Shown here piece after piece: positions 1 through 11,255 of a DNA stretch of 64,000 nucleotides (position 1 is its first letter; the number at the start of each line of letters is the position of its first letter). Under the pieces are notes generated by a model, which was not told the DNA's origin, searched no databases, and saw nothing but the letters and a program-made list of their open reading frames with translations. The DNA lies in NCBI GenBank assembly GCA_021234155.1, contig JAJEKV010000020.1, positions 19,955,018 through 20,019,017 of the forward strand, in the 5' to 3' direction. This DNA is from Isoetes taiwanensis. Lineage: Eukaryota; Streptophyta; Lycopodiopsida; Isoetales; Isoetaceae. A program made the position numbers and the translations under genes.

Positions 1-3000
1 ATGGGCACTACTCTACTAGTGGTCCATTGCGTAGGGAAGCCTTCTCGCAATGCTTTATTGAACAATGCCGCGGAGAACAGCACCACTGGAGGCCCAGCCC
101 ATTTCGAAGCTCACCGCGATGCCATCTAAATCTGCCGCCTTCCCATTAGCTAGGCGCCAGAGGCCCATGATGACATCCCCTCGCGTGATAACCGTGAGCC
201 ATGCCTATCTGTGGAGGGATCGGTGCCCGCCCCCGGCCGGTCATACAGGTGCTTGCAAGTACCGCACTCCATTGCCCGAGGTGATGTTCCCGTGGGTCGC
301 GGTGCTTGCTCAAGACCCTTCTCCGTAATGTCCGGGTGCCGGTCCAGAGACCAAACATCGCTGGTCGATGCTGCTGCGAGGTATCCGCCTTCTTGTTCTT
401 GAGAAAGGAACGGTATTGACCGACTACCGTGGGCTTAGAGATGGGATCGATGACTTGCCGGAGTGTGCGCTTGAGCTCCCGACACTCATCATCAAACCAT
501 CGGTTTGCGGGGAAGGTGGTGGTGCTCGAGGCTTGCCGTGAGCGGCCTCTCCCAAAGCATCTTTCCGCACCGCCGAAGCGGTGTGAGTCACCGGAAAGCG
601 CATTGTTCTTGAAGTGTGGGGAGTTGCAGCAGATCCGCCGCATCATGCTCAAGCAACCGGGCATAGGTCCCCCCGACGGTCGTAGGGGTCCAGCGCACTG
701 GGGCACCCGGTGTGTTGAGGCAGAGGGGTGCACGGGGAGCTTCCGGTGGAGATGCATGAACAGGGGTGGTGGGAGTCTACTTCCTCGCCCCGAAAGTTCC
801 GTCCCCGATGGAAAAATGAGTAACCAGTGTGCACTCGTTCCTCAACCCGCCAGATAATCCACCACACCGAGAGCCCCTTGGTTCTCCCCGTCTACAAGTG
901 CAAAGAACTGGAAGACGGCCATTGCACCAACCCATTACGTATAACCGTGTCAAAGATACTACCCAAAGAATAAAGAATCGCCGCCATAGCGCCGAAATAT
1001 GGCTGTCATCCGATATCCTTGACCAAGCCACACCTCAAGGGGTTCAGCCGTGCGAAGACGCCCCCGCTGGGGCTCAAATTTTGGAACCCGCTTCGGCCCG
1101 TGGCGGCATTAAAGTCGCCAAGCAACATAACCCCCGCCTAACCTTTTTGTCTTTGGCCAGATGTCATCATATAGATCGACATAAGGCTCCAATCGATCCA
1201 CATCCGAATGAGTGTTATAAAAGCGTTTCTCCAGATGTGGAAAGTAGCATGCCGCTATGAGGAGAGTGTCGCCACCGCCATGCCGCACGCCGCACCCACA
1301 AGTAGCGATTGTACTCGCCTGCTTTGTGCAACGAGACCGAAAGTGCCTCTGTTGTTGCACGGTAGTAGCAGTAACCCCGCCATGCCCTCGCTTGCCTCGC
1401 GGCACTCATTGAACACCGAGAAATGCGATAGCCCGAGGTCTGGTAGTCAGGTTCTCGCGATGCTCCCATGTTTCCATGAGGAAAAATGAGATCCATATCC
1501 CGTGCAATAGAGTTGAGACTTCGCCTTTCTCGCTGTGGGAAGCCCCGACAGCTTCCAAGACACCATCCCGAGGCACAGCCTCCTATTTGTCGGCATTCGA
1601 TGTGGACGCCGATGATCTGGGGTCCCGCTGGTGTGGGGGAGTAGCAGCGGCTACCGAAAGCAAAGTTCCGGAGCGGGCGGGAGCAGAGGTGCAAGAGGGT
1701 ACCGGCCGCAGCAAAGCAGCTAGCAGAGGGAGTGGCAGCCACTGACGATTGCCTCGCTACCTCAGCAGCGCCGCTCGAAAATGCGGCTTGCCCCCGACAA
1801 GGCCCGCAGCCTCTCCACGACCGGACGCCCCTCGACTCGGGCCAACACGCCAAGGGACTCCCTGTTGCATCGGGTGAGATCCTCGGGTCAACATACGAGC
1901 AGGCCCCCGGGCTTGTCTACTCCGGGACGCTAGATGGCTCAGACCGCGATGTTCCGCCAATCGCGGAAGGTGACAACACGGGCGATTCACAGGCGTGGAG
2001 CCCCTGGCTGCTCGCTTCTAGCAATTTGTACCGCAGCTGAATGCCATTCGAGATAGGATCTCATCCTCACGCGCTTTGGTGAGATCTTTCTCCCGCCTCC
2101 TCTCGAAAGTCCACGCACCACCACATTATGGCGCCGGCGGCCCCGCCCCGGCCGCCACCGAGTCGAGGGCAACATTAGCTGTCCCAGCAGGACGCTGGCC
2201 GGGAGTGTGGGCTGCTCACGCCCGAGGGCGGTGTGGTGTGCGAGATGGAGGAGGTGGGCGGCGCCTGCCTCAAGGCTTGACGCACCGGGCTGTGGGCACG
2301 CGGCGCTTGGCTGTCCTCGTTGCAGCCTCTGCCGCCGGAGTCGAGCCTAGCCCCGCTGGAATCTCACGCTCGCCAACTCATTTGTGCAAAGGCCGCAGTG
2401 TTCATGGACTCGAAAGCACGGAGGCCGCCGCCTTTGCCGGGCAATGGTTGCTTTGAGCTCCCGGATCTCCGATCTTGTGTCTCAGCCCCTACTCGCAGAG
2501 GTTCTTAGCTCACGGGTTGGCTTCGGACGATGGCTCCTGACGCTTTGTATCACAGCTGGCATACCCCTCGCCTTCCGGGACTCGAGGGCGGAAATAGTCG
2601 CCATCAGATCCTCGCTTCCACACCCCTTGTCGCGATGCCATAGTCTCCACGGTGGTGAGGAGGGAATCCACGCTGAAGCTCGCAAGTCGGCAAGGCCCTC
2701 GCTTATCCTGTTGCCTCTCAAAGTGGGGCTGCCGGCCCGTCTTCTAACCGCTTTGATGCGGGTCTCCATGTTCAGAACCTGCTGCCTTTCCACCGCTAAC
2801 CGTCTTTTGAGCACATGGGATGCCGAGGATTGTATCTCTCGCTGCCAATCCCGCAATCCGGGTTTCCCAGTTATTCTCGACCGTTCCTCCAGTTGCTTTC
2901 ATGGCCCTCGCTCAAGGCGCCTCGGGTGTCGAAGCTTTGAGCAGCCTTCATCCATCTCCCCGAGCCAATCTCAGATTGGGCCTTCGCCCGCTTCCCTCCT

Positions 3001-3160
3001 CATGGAAGAGGTTTCTCCCCTGCCTTTGTTATCGACCGGGGCGTTTTGTGGCGGCCCTCCCCTGGTTCTCCTGGGGGCCGGGCCGGGCCGGGGAATTTTG
3101 GGGCTGGGGAATGTCTCCCCTCCAAATGGGGGTCTCGGGCAAGGGGCTACAAAGCGGCCA
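1..3160 (-). mobile_element. Decayed LINE (non-LTR retrotransposon), cut by the window edge
   Basis: A GC-rich block whose minus strand carries pieces of a LINE ORF2 in order, in several frames. About 1280-1150 reads ACYFPHLEKRF followed by DLYDDI, the style of the apurinic-endonuclease region just before the GDFNA motif. About 520-440 reads ANRWFDDECRELK followed by YRSFLKNKK, the linker between endonuclease and reverse transcriptase. About 90-1 reads ALFNKALREGFPTQW, the start of the reverse-transcriptase domain; the catalytic part would lie left of position 1. Upstream (about 1.8-3.1 kb) the minus strand holds an Arg/Ala/Ser-rich frame (2482-2856) that may be ORF1 or the 5' end, but I cannot prove it. 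Frames shift repeatedly, so the element is dead. Base composition differs sharply from the AT-rich DNA to its right, which supports an insertion with its own history. The clade is not determined. Confidence 0.6.
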
Positions 3161-3261
3161 TGAAGTTGTATGGTATGGATGGGGATTAAAGAACTAAAGT
3201 GCTATGAAGAATTGGAAGATGTTTAAAAGCACAAACGATGCCCGCCCTCAGTGGTTGGCAC

Positions 3262-3299
3262 GGGGGGGTTTGGGGGGGTTCAACCCTGTGGGGGGGAGG
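3262..3299 (+). repeat. G-run tract, possible G-quadruplex
   Basis: Three runs of seven G lie within 38 bases (cacG7, tttG7, then after a short CAACCCTGT spacer another G7 followed by AGG). The tract meets the general pattern for an intramolecular G-quadruplex. It sits at the boundary between the GC-rich LINE block and the purine-rich repeats. No gene overlaps it convincingly. Confidence 0.5.
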
Positions 3300-3444
3300 T
3301 TCGATTCCGGCTGCTGTCGGAATATTTTGGTATGGGCTTGGTTTGAGTGTGCTTTTTGGAATAGGCTTAGATGGGAAAGGACTAACACAAGCAGAGAATT
3401 TTGAGCATGCTAGAATCTGGAACAAGTCATTGGCGCGCCATGGG

Positions 3445-3492
3445 TCGCCTAGACAGACTGACAGTGGGTCGCCTAGACAGACTGACAGTGTG
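3445..3492. repeat. Two perfect copies of a 24-bp tandem repeat
   Basis: GGGTCGCCTAGACAGACTGA followed by CAGT occurs twice in immediate succession. It lies just before the purine-rich array and is probably part of the same unstable region. Confidence 0.8.
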
Positions 3493-4070
3493 TTGAGAGA
3501 GAGCAAGGAGGAAGATAGGTAGGCAAGAAAGGCTAGAGAGATAGAGCAGGGAGGAAAATAGGATGTAAGAAGGCTAGAGAGATTGAGCAGAGAGGAAGAA
3601 GGTAAGAGAGGGCTAGAGAGAGAAAGTGAGGTAAGAGAGGGCTAGAGAGAGAAAGATAGGTAGGGAAGGAAGGCTAGAGAGATAGAGCAGGGAGGAAAAT
3701 AGGATGTAAGAAGGCTAGAGAGATTGAGCAGAGAGGAAGAAGGTAAGAGAGGGCTAGAGAGAGAAAGTGAGGTAAGAGAGGGCTAGAGAGAGAAAGTGCT
3801 AGGCGCTAGAGAGAGAAAGTGAGGTCGAGGCTAGAGAGATAGAGCAGGGGAGGAAAATAGGGATGTAAGAAGGCTAGAGAGATTGAGCAGAGAGGAAGAA
3901 GGTAAGAGAGGGCTAGAGAGAGAAAGTGAGGTAAGAGAGGGCTAGAGAGAGAAAGTGCTAGGCGCTAGAGAGAGAAAGTGAGGTCAGAGAGCGCTAGAGA
4001 GAGAAAGTGCTAGGCGCTAGAGAGAGAAAGTGAGGTCAGAGGCGCTAGAGAGAGAAAGTGCAAGGAGAGG
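3493..4070. repeat. Purine-rich minisatellite with higher-order structure
   Basis: The plus strand is almost all A and G, built from GGCTAGAGAGAGAAAGTGAG-like units of about 20-28 bp. A longer block (AAGGCTAGAGAGATAGAGCA, then GGATGTAAGAAGGCTAGAGA, then several short units) starts near 3529, 3670 and 3827, giving a higher-order repeat of about 140-160 bp. Some units carry a CTAGGCGCTAGAG variant. Polypurine/polypyrimidine strand bias could favour triplex (H-DNA) structures. Confidence 0.85.
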
Positions 4071-4607
4071 GCGAAAATCCCATTGGAAAAATAGATGGGG
4101 GAAGATGGGCCATAAAAAAATAGTCTGGGAAAATGGGCCAACTGTGGAGCACTGTATACAACTAAACACCTAGTTGAATTGAACATAGAAAGTGGTGAAA
4201 TGGTCATGTCATGTTCCTCCTTCTCAGTAGATTTATTACTAGCAAGATTTTGCCCTCCAAACACGTTTTAGATTGATTTTTTACCATTATTGTGCTCAGT
4301 CCCATAGATCATTTGTATGGTCCCATAGAACCATTTGGTCAATGACGATAAAATTGAATTCAATTCAATGCAATCTCTTTCCTTAAAAGCATTTTTATAG
4401 AGTTGTATATTGTCTTTTGCCAAGTCTTTAGGAATGAAGGCTAGTTAATTTGACTCAACCAGATTTCATCTTCACGATAATATGAAATGTAAGACAAATA
4501 GGTGTTGTGTATAAACAGTGGAAAGTGTTTCATTGAATTTGGTTACATGATGTTGGTCCATTACATTCTATAATAACAAGTATTAAATAATAAATGGTAA
4601 ATCAATT

Positions 4608-7600
4608 TTAACACCTTGTTTCATTTGATGCGGTTGTGGATACCACTGTTCCTTGCATATCATAAGTACGAATTATTCTACGACGGGTTTGAGGCATAGT
4701 AATCCAACAAAACTCCAGCGCAAATGATTGAGATTGAGTGACACTTTTACCGACACTTACTGGGAAGGTCATTATGATGCCATTAGGTAGAAGTATTGAG
4801 GTTAGACCTCGTGTGAATTGAAGTGTCTTTCCAATTATGGCAGCTTCCAAACTAAACTTCTTGTTCACCCCTGCATAAGAAGATTCAATTTCCTGCAAGC
4901 AGCATGATGACATTATAATTAGAAATCTTATTACATTTCAAAAAAACTGCTGAACAGTTGCTTCTCCTTTCACATTATGTTGAGTATATTCCCAGCTTGC
5001 TTCTATCTCACAAACTTCTGTATCTTCCAATGCAGACTAAGACTAACAGACAAAGATTCGATTTGATTAAACAAGAGACAGATAAAATAAAAGCATTTTG
5101 CTGGAACCACGTTCTAATACATAATGTCTCAGCTCAACTGCATTATTTGTGTCATGATTACTAACATTATTGAGGAAAAGACCGGCTTTGCTTGCATTTC
5201 CGTCACATTGTGCTCAAATCAATTGGCTCAGCCAACTTTGCCACCGCCTTGAGCTTTCAATATAGAAGTCCAAGAGTCAATAGCATAGAACCATTATTTA
5301 GGGAAGTCATAAGAATTTCCAAGTTAAGAATAGCACCATTTGGGCTGAATTGATCCTGTAAATGAATAGCGCAGGCATCAAACTATGAATCGAGGTGTTG
5401 GTTCAAATGTTATGGAAGGAAGTCAAAGGAATTTCCAAGTTAAGAATAGCACCATTTGGGCTGAATAGATCCTTTAAATGTATAGTGCAGGTATCAAACT
5501 ATAGATCGAGGTGTTCACGCAAATGTTATGGTAACTTAAACCTTCGTCACTTCTGCTTTTTATATTGAAGTTGTTGGCTATACCTGCACAATGTTCCCAT
5601 GCTCTCCCCTTCTCATGATAATTTTCACCTCCTCCTCTGCAAATGTTGAACCATATGTCCCTGTCCTTCGGGTCACTGCATGTCCAGACCATTCCCCTAG
5701 TAGGACTTCCCAGGTGTCCATGAATCCTTCCTGTAAAATGTAACTTATCTGTGTGGTAACAAAACTTGGATTTATTAGCATAATGGATATGAAGACTTAC
5801 TCCTGAAGCCTTTTCATCCTTTTTTGCCTCGCTTTCTCGTTCTTCATAGAAAATCCCAATTGTGTCAACAAGACCCTGAGCATTTAGAACATGAAATGCA
5901 CGAACACGACTATTTCCCTCCTCGGAATATAAACAACTTTCTGTAACCAAAGCAGGCCTTCTGCAGGGAAGCTTCACGCCTCTGTTTGAAAGGAAATTAT
6001 CAGTCTCTTCATGCAGGTCAATAAAAGATACAAATTCTTATCGAACAGGGAGAGGAAAATAAGGATTTAAACACCTAGGCAAGCTAGCTTACTCGAAAAA
6101 CTCTTGGTGCTCATCATCTTCTTCTCCTAGCAACCCAGCTCGCAATAGTACATTCAACATTTCAGCTGTTGGGTGTGATAAGCAGTATGCCTTTTCATTG
6201 TGAAAATATCCAAGCTGCAAAATGTAAGCAACTTATATAAGTTAAAAACTGAAGATGAGATGTTGAACTATCTGCATCGTTCTCCAAATATCACCTTGTG
6301 CTTTTTATCAATAGTAAAAATATCTATCTCATCGACTTGGTATTCAAACCATTCAACATCATCGTCACTTCCTGCAATTACTGTCCTTGACTTTGGTTGC
6401 TTCACACTTAGACTGGAAGAAAGAAATCATGCAACAGAAAAACACATGAGATCTAGTTACCAGACTGATTGATAGTAAACTACAGTAGAAAGTCCTGCAG
6501 GATAATGCTTATACATTTTTGTGTATGATCTTGGATATCTTTAGTCACTACACTCTGGTATGCTATACATAGTTTAACTTGCATTCTTCCATTGGACCTA
6601 GATAGGCCAAGTTATATGGCACAAACCTACCAGTCTTCTACATTCTCCACAATCCAAAAGTTAGTAAATTGTGAATATTACACCCATCTTTAAATGGGGA
6701 AGTTTCAAACGAGAAGCTGCATATGATGAGGTACAAGTTTACAGAACGCCCTGATGTCAATATTGCAATAATGGACCTCTCTTTCTCACCAAGTTTGCTG
6801 AGGCGGAGCATGCTGTTCTTGAGGCTGTTATTAATCTTCTTCTTAGAGTTCTCATACATAAACTACTTTAACATTGAACCAGTGCTATCTTCGTATTTTA
6901 TCTGCACAATGCCGCAGCTTTTTTTCAAAAAACATTGCATTTTCCTTACTGGAGTTGACTTTCAAAAGTTCAAACATTGGGCAGGTATAAAAGGAGTACC
7001 ATGCAAAATGAAGGGCCATGCAATGATTTACAATGTCGTATTTGTAAATGCAGATCGTTAAATAGAATGAAAGGAGTTCCTAAAGTGTGCTCAATGAAAG
7101 ACTTACACCAAATAAACTAAACAAACAGAATTCTTACGTTTGGTATAAGGAAGTGAACTCTCCTCTACCGTAGGGACTAGCTTTAAGCTTGGTGGGAATA
7201 GCAGCCAGCATGTTCCCTGCCGCATCAAATTGCTGCATTTTTCTCCATATTCAGAGCACATCTTTGTAAATTGGAACTTGTAAGGAGATATAATACCTTA
7301 AATGTTCCATTCCAACAGCCAATATTGAGCTGAACAAAATTTTGTAGTTGTGTAATGTCTTACTTATCTGTGTGGTAACAAAACTTGGATTTATTAGCAT
7401 AATGGATATGAAGACTTACTCCTGAAGCCTTTTCATCCTTTTTTGCCTCGCTTTCTCGTTCTTCATAGAAAATCCCAATTGTGTCAACAAGACCCTGAGC
7501 ATTTAGAACATGAAATGCACGAACACGACTATTTCCCTCCTCGGAATATAAACAACTTTCTGTAACCAAAGCAGGCCTTCTGCAGGGAAGCTTCACGCCT

Positions 7601-9132
7601 CTGTTTGAAAGGAAATTATCAGTCTCTTCATGCAGGTCAATAAAAGATACAAATTCTTATCGAACAGGGAGAGGAAAATAAGGATTTAAACACCTAGGCA
7701 AGCTAGCTTACTCGAAAAACTCTTGGTGCTCATCATCTTCTTCTCCTAGCAACCCAGCTCGCAATAGTACATTCAACATTTCAGCTGTTGGGTGTGATAA
7801 GCAGTATGCCTTTTCATTGTGAAAATATCCAAGCTGCAAAATGTAAGCAACTTATATAAGTTAAAAACTGAAGATGAGATGTTGAACTATCTGCATCGTT
7901 CTCCAAATATCACCTTGTGCTTTTTATCAATAGTAAAAATATCTATCTCATCGACTTGGTATTCAAACCATTCAACATCATCGTCACTTCCTGCAATTAC
8001 TGTCCTTGACTTTGGTTGCTTCACACTTAGACTGGAAGAAAGAAATCATGCAACAGAAAAACACATGAGATCTAGTTACCAGACTGATTGATAGTAAACT
8101 ACAGTAGAAAGTCCTGCAGGATAATGCTTATACATTTTTGTGTATGATCTTGGATATCTTTAGTCACTACACTCTGGTATGCTATACATAGTTTAACTTG
8201 CATTCTTCCATTGGACCTAGATAGGCCAAGTTATATGGCACAAACCTACCAGTCTTCTACATTCTCCACAATCCAAAAAGTTAGTAAATTGTGAATATTA
8301 CACCCATCTTTAAATGGGGAAGTTTCAAACGAGAAGCTGCATATGATGAGGTACAAGTTTACAGAACGCCCTGATGTCAATATTGCAATAATGGACCTCT
8401 CTTTCTCACCAAGTTTGCTGAGGCGGAGCATGCTGTTCTTGAGGCTGTTATTAATCTTCTTCTTAGAGTTCTCATACATAAACTACTTTAACATTGAACC
8501 AGTGCTATCTTCGTATTTTATCTGCACAATGCCGCAGCTTTTTTTCAAAAAACATTGCATTTTCCTTACTGGAGTTGACTTTCAAAAGTTCAAACATTGG
8601 GCAGGTATAAAAGGAGTACCATGCAAAATGAAGGGCCATGCAATGATTTACAATGTCGTATTTGTAAATGCAGATCGTTAAATAGAATGAAAGGAGTTCC
8701 TAAAGTGTGCTCAATGAAAGACTTACACCAAATAAACTAAACAAACAGAATTCTTACGTTTGGTATAAGGAAGTGAACTCTCCTCTACCGTAGGGACTAG
8801 CTTTAAGCTTGGTGGGAATAGCAGCCAGCATGTTCCCTGCCGCATCAAATTGCTGCATTTTTCTCCATATTCAGAGCACATCTTTGTAAATTGGAACTTG
8901 TAAGGAGATATAATACCTTAAATGTTCCATTCCAACAGCCAATATTGAGCTGAACAAAATTTTGTAGTTGTGTAATGTCTTCACTGTTGTCCTTCTTGCC
9001 GAGGGAACTAATATCAGGATTGATGCACATGCACACCCGCACCAAAACTCTTTTGCACACCAATGGCTTCAAGGCTAGAGATGGGTGGATGGAGCTTGTA
9101 AATGGAGAAAAGGATAAGACGAGGCTCGCCAT
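4608..9132 (-). CDS. DUF3598-like, probably plastid-targeted protein, with exons 2-5 tandemly duplicated in frame
   Basis: A minus-strand spliced gene. Exons (high to low): E1 9132-8917, E2 8852-8758, E3 8031-7914, E4 7833-7712, E5 7600-7420; then second copies E2 7232-7138, E3 6412-6295, E4 6214-6093, E5 5981-5801; then E6 5730-5584 and E7 4892-4608 (stop). All borders are GT-AG and phases match. E2-E5 sum to 516 nt (172 codons), so both copies can be read through: 559 aa with both, 387 aa with one. The start is the ATG at 9132 in a CCATGG context; an upstream TTG-started frame is ignored. The N-terminus (MASLVLSFSPFTSS...) is Ser-rich and basic, like a transit peptide. Features such as GCWNGTFKQFDAAGN, EWFEYQ, RRPALVTE and LLPNGI resemble the calycin-like DUF3598 family of cyanobacteria and plants; the family name is from memory and unproven. 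No biochemical function can be stated. Confidence 0.7.
5743..7361. repeat. Tandem duplication, copy 1 (1619 bp)
   Basis: Identical to 7362-8981 by eye except for one missing A in a poly-A run inside intron 2 (near 6658). It carries exons 2-5 of the DUF3598-like gene plus the last 65 nt of exon 1 (7297-7361), stranded without an acceptor between the two exon blocks. The junction at 7361/7362 is abrupt and shows no obvious microhomology. Confidence 0.95.
7362..8981. repeat. Tandem duplication, copy 2 (1620 bp)
   Basis: The promoter-proximal copy of the block above. Near-identity in introns as well as exons means that the duplication is very young, has been gene-converted, or is an assembly artefact from two haplotypes or read overlaps. 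The exonic sequences are identical, so neither copy has decayed. Confidence 0.95.
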
Positions 9133-9360
9133 GGCCACATTGCCAAGAATGCAACCCCACAAAGATTCTGGGTTTAATGGTTTAAATTCTCAACTATAAG
9201 TGCAACCACGAAAAATTCTGGGATGCTCCTAAATTTTGGGATAATGCTTTAAATAGGGCAGGCTTGGGGCAAGGATTGGGTAGGATAAGATTGATAGAAT
9301 ACCCCTTCTTTTCTTTTCTTTTTATTACAAAAGGATTTTTTTTTTACACACCAGACCAAC
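9133..9360 (-). promoter_or_regulatory. Proximal upstream region of the DUF3598-like gene
   Basis: The 228 bp between the start codon and the MITE must hold the 5' UTR and probably the core promoter. No clear TATA box is visible in the minus orientation; a run of T around 9340-9352 lies next to the MITE. This is a positional inference only. Confidence 0.3.
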
Positions 9361-9363
9361 TAA

Positions 9364-9760
9364 GGCCCTTTTTCCACAGTAGTCGCAAAATACGACAACC
9401 ATATACCATATATGACACCATTTGTGACTCCAGGGCTAAAAATGAGACACACAAATTGAATCTTGCTTTTCCATTGCATGGTAGTCATAAAATATGACAC
9501 CACTAAAATACTAGTGGAAAACCATGAAAACATATTTTTAGTTATATTTCAAATAAGACTAGGTGTCTTATTTTATGGCAGGGGAAATCCCCCGAAATAA
9601 AATAAGACTCCATTAACAATCCAAACCTATCCCGAACCTAAATAAGACATGTCTTATTTTTATAGTGGAAAAGTGAAAAATTTTAAGGACAATAGGTTGC
9701 CAAACGTCATTTGATAAAATATGTGACTTTTAGAAATAAGACTACCGCGGAAAAAGGGCC
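9364..9760. mobile_element. PIF/Harbinger (Tourist)-type MITE
   Basis: A 397-bp element bounded by inverted ends GGCCCTTTTTCCACAGTAGT (left) and, read on the other strand, GGCCCTTTTTCCGCGGTAGT (right), with only two mismatches in 20. It is flanked by exact TAA target-site duplications at 9361-9363 and 9761-9763. A three-base TWA duplication and a GG(C/G)C start are the signature of the PIF/Harbinger superfamily. The inside has no coding frame and several AAAATAAGAC/GTCTTATTTT subterminal motifs. It lies about 230 bp upstream of the DUF3598-like start codon, so it may be part of that promoter. Confidence 0.9.
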
Positions 9761-10369
9761 TAAGCCTACAACCTTTCTTGTAATTCTGGCCTATCCAGAT
9801 GTAACTTCCATGTCATCAAAATTTGATGTACCTTATTTTGCACCGTTCGATCATCCTTTTTTTCAGATCTAGGGCCAAGAAAATTAGATAATAGGCCCAA
9901 AAATAGGCAAGGAGATGGAAGAGGCCACGAAATAACGAAATGCTTGGCCAGAAGTCTTTCGAAAATTCAAGGGATTCTTTTTGCATTTCTTACTGTCTAT
10001 GTCTATGTAATGGTTGCGACGTGGCCTCTTTATTCGGGCGCCATGACGAAGCTTTGCGATCTAAAAAGATCTAGGTCTAAAATCATACGAGATTGCTCAA
10101 ACGCTTGCCCCATCCCTTGCTTGAAGTAAACCTGCTACTGTTGCTCAGTCACAAAATGTAATTAAATTGTCGGTGCCAGAAACCTGGATGTTAGTTGGGA
10201 TGGATCAAGTAGCCCTAAAGGGATGATGCGGATCCAAACATTTTGAACTCTTTCATGAGCTTCATGATCATGATCCAATGTCTAGAATGGTTGGACGATG
10301 CATTTGCTAGGCATAGCATTTCCAAGCCCCTTGCACATCGGATGCTCTATGAGTGCACAAAATTTCAAG

Positions 10370-11255
10370 ATGCTCAACTTGGCAGGCGAGTAATTCCCTT
10401 ATGCTTCATAGTGGGCTTGATTCAGTTTCTTACTTGGCTAACTGTCTTGTCCGTTTGTTTGCCTCAGGTGGAAATATTGCTAAAGCAAATTATGTATTTG
10501 ATAGGAATTCAAAACCGACCAGTATACATGGAATGCAATCATTACTGGATATGCTAAGCTTGGTAAGAGCGAAACTGCCCTTCATTTGTATTATACAATG
10601 AATACCCAGGATGCAAAACCAGACAAATTTACATTTCCTAGCATACTAAGAGCATGTAGTAGTACACATAACTTAAGGAAGAAGCATTCATAACCGTCTT
10701 ATAGTCATGGAGTGCAATAATTCCAGGATATGCCCAACAAGATGAAGGTCTCTTTGCCTTAGAATGTTACGAAACTATGCTGTATAAGGGCATAAAAGCA
10801 GATAAAATGACATTCTCTAGTATCTTGAAAGCCTACAGCATTCGTGCTATTACTGAGAAGGGCCGCCACATTCACGAGAAGATATTTGAGAATGGACTTC
10901 AATTTGATCTTGTCGTGGGTAGTATTCTCATTGATATGTATGCAAAATGTGCATGCTTAGAAGAAGCCCGTAAAGTTTTTGACAATTTGCCAAATGGAGA
11001 TGTGATGTTGTGGGGTATAATGATTGAGATGCCACGCATGTTGAAGGATACATTGCATTAGAGTGGTTTGTGATTATGCAGTAAAGGGGAATAAAATCAG
11101 TTAGAGATGCATTTCTGAGTGCCTTGAAGGCATGCACTTGTACAAGTGCCATTTACAAAGGCAGGCAAGTCCATGAAGAGATTCTTCAAAGTGAATTGCA
11201 TTTTGATGTTATGCTGGGGAGTACCCTTGTCGATATGTATGCCAAAAGTAATTGA
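10370..11255 (+). pseudogene. PPR (pentatricopeptide repeat) protein pseudogene
   Basis: Plus-strand remains of a plant PPR gene of the PLS type, in at least three frames. Recognisable pieces in order: NCLVRLFASGGNIAKANYVF (about 10435-10500), WNAIITGYAKLGKSETALHL then PDKFTFPSILRACSS (about 10530-10670), WSAIIPGYAQQDEGLFALE (about 10710), a long piece with DKMTFSSILKA, GRHIHEKI, LIDMYAKCACLEEARKVFD (10777-11040), then ALKACTCTSAIYKGRQVHEE and GSTLVDMYAKSN (about 11110-11250). Frameshifts lie near 10510, 10680 and 11035, and stops interrupt the last repeat, so it cannot make an intact protein. Intact members bind organellar RNA in plastids or mitochondria. No E or DYW tail follows. The style of the repeats resembles the very large PPR families of ferns. 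Confidence 0.8.

Noticed and set aside
1..3200. Several 80-260-residue ORFs in the GC-rich block taken as host genes
   Set aside because: High GC makes random ORFs long; the only recognisable motifs belong to a frame-broken LINE on the minus strand.
5578..5781. Alternative reading of exon 6 of the DUF3598-like gene (GRIHGHLGSPTRGMVW frame)
   Set aside because: It requires a different phase from exon 5; the phase 0 reading EGFMDTWEVLLGEWSGHAV is open through the donor and is preferred.
6200..8681. Identical plus-strand ORFs at 6200/7819 and 6723/8343
   Set aside because: They are antisense or intronic shadows of the duplicated minus-strand gene; identity reflects the duplication only.
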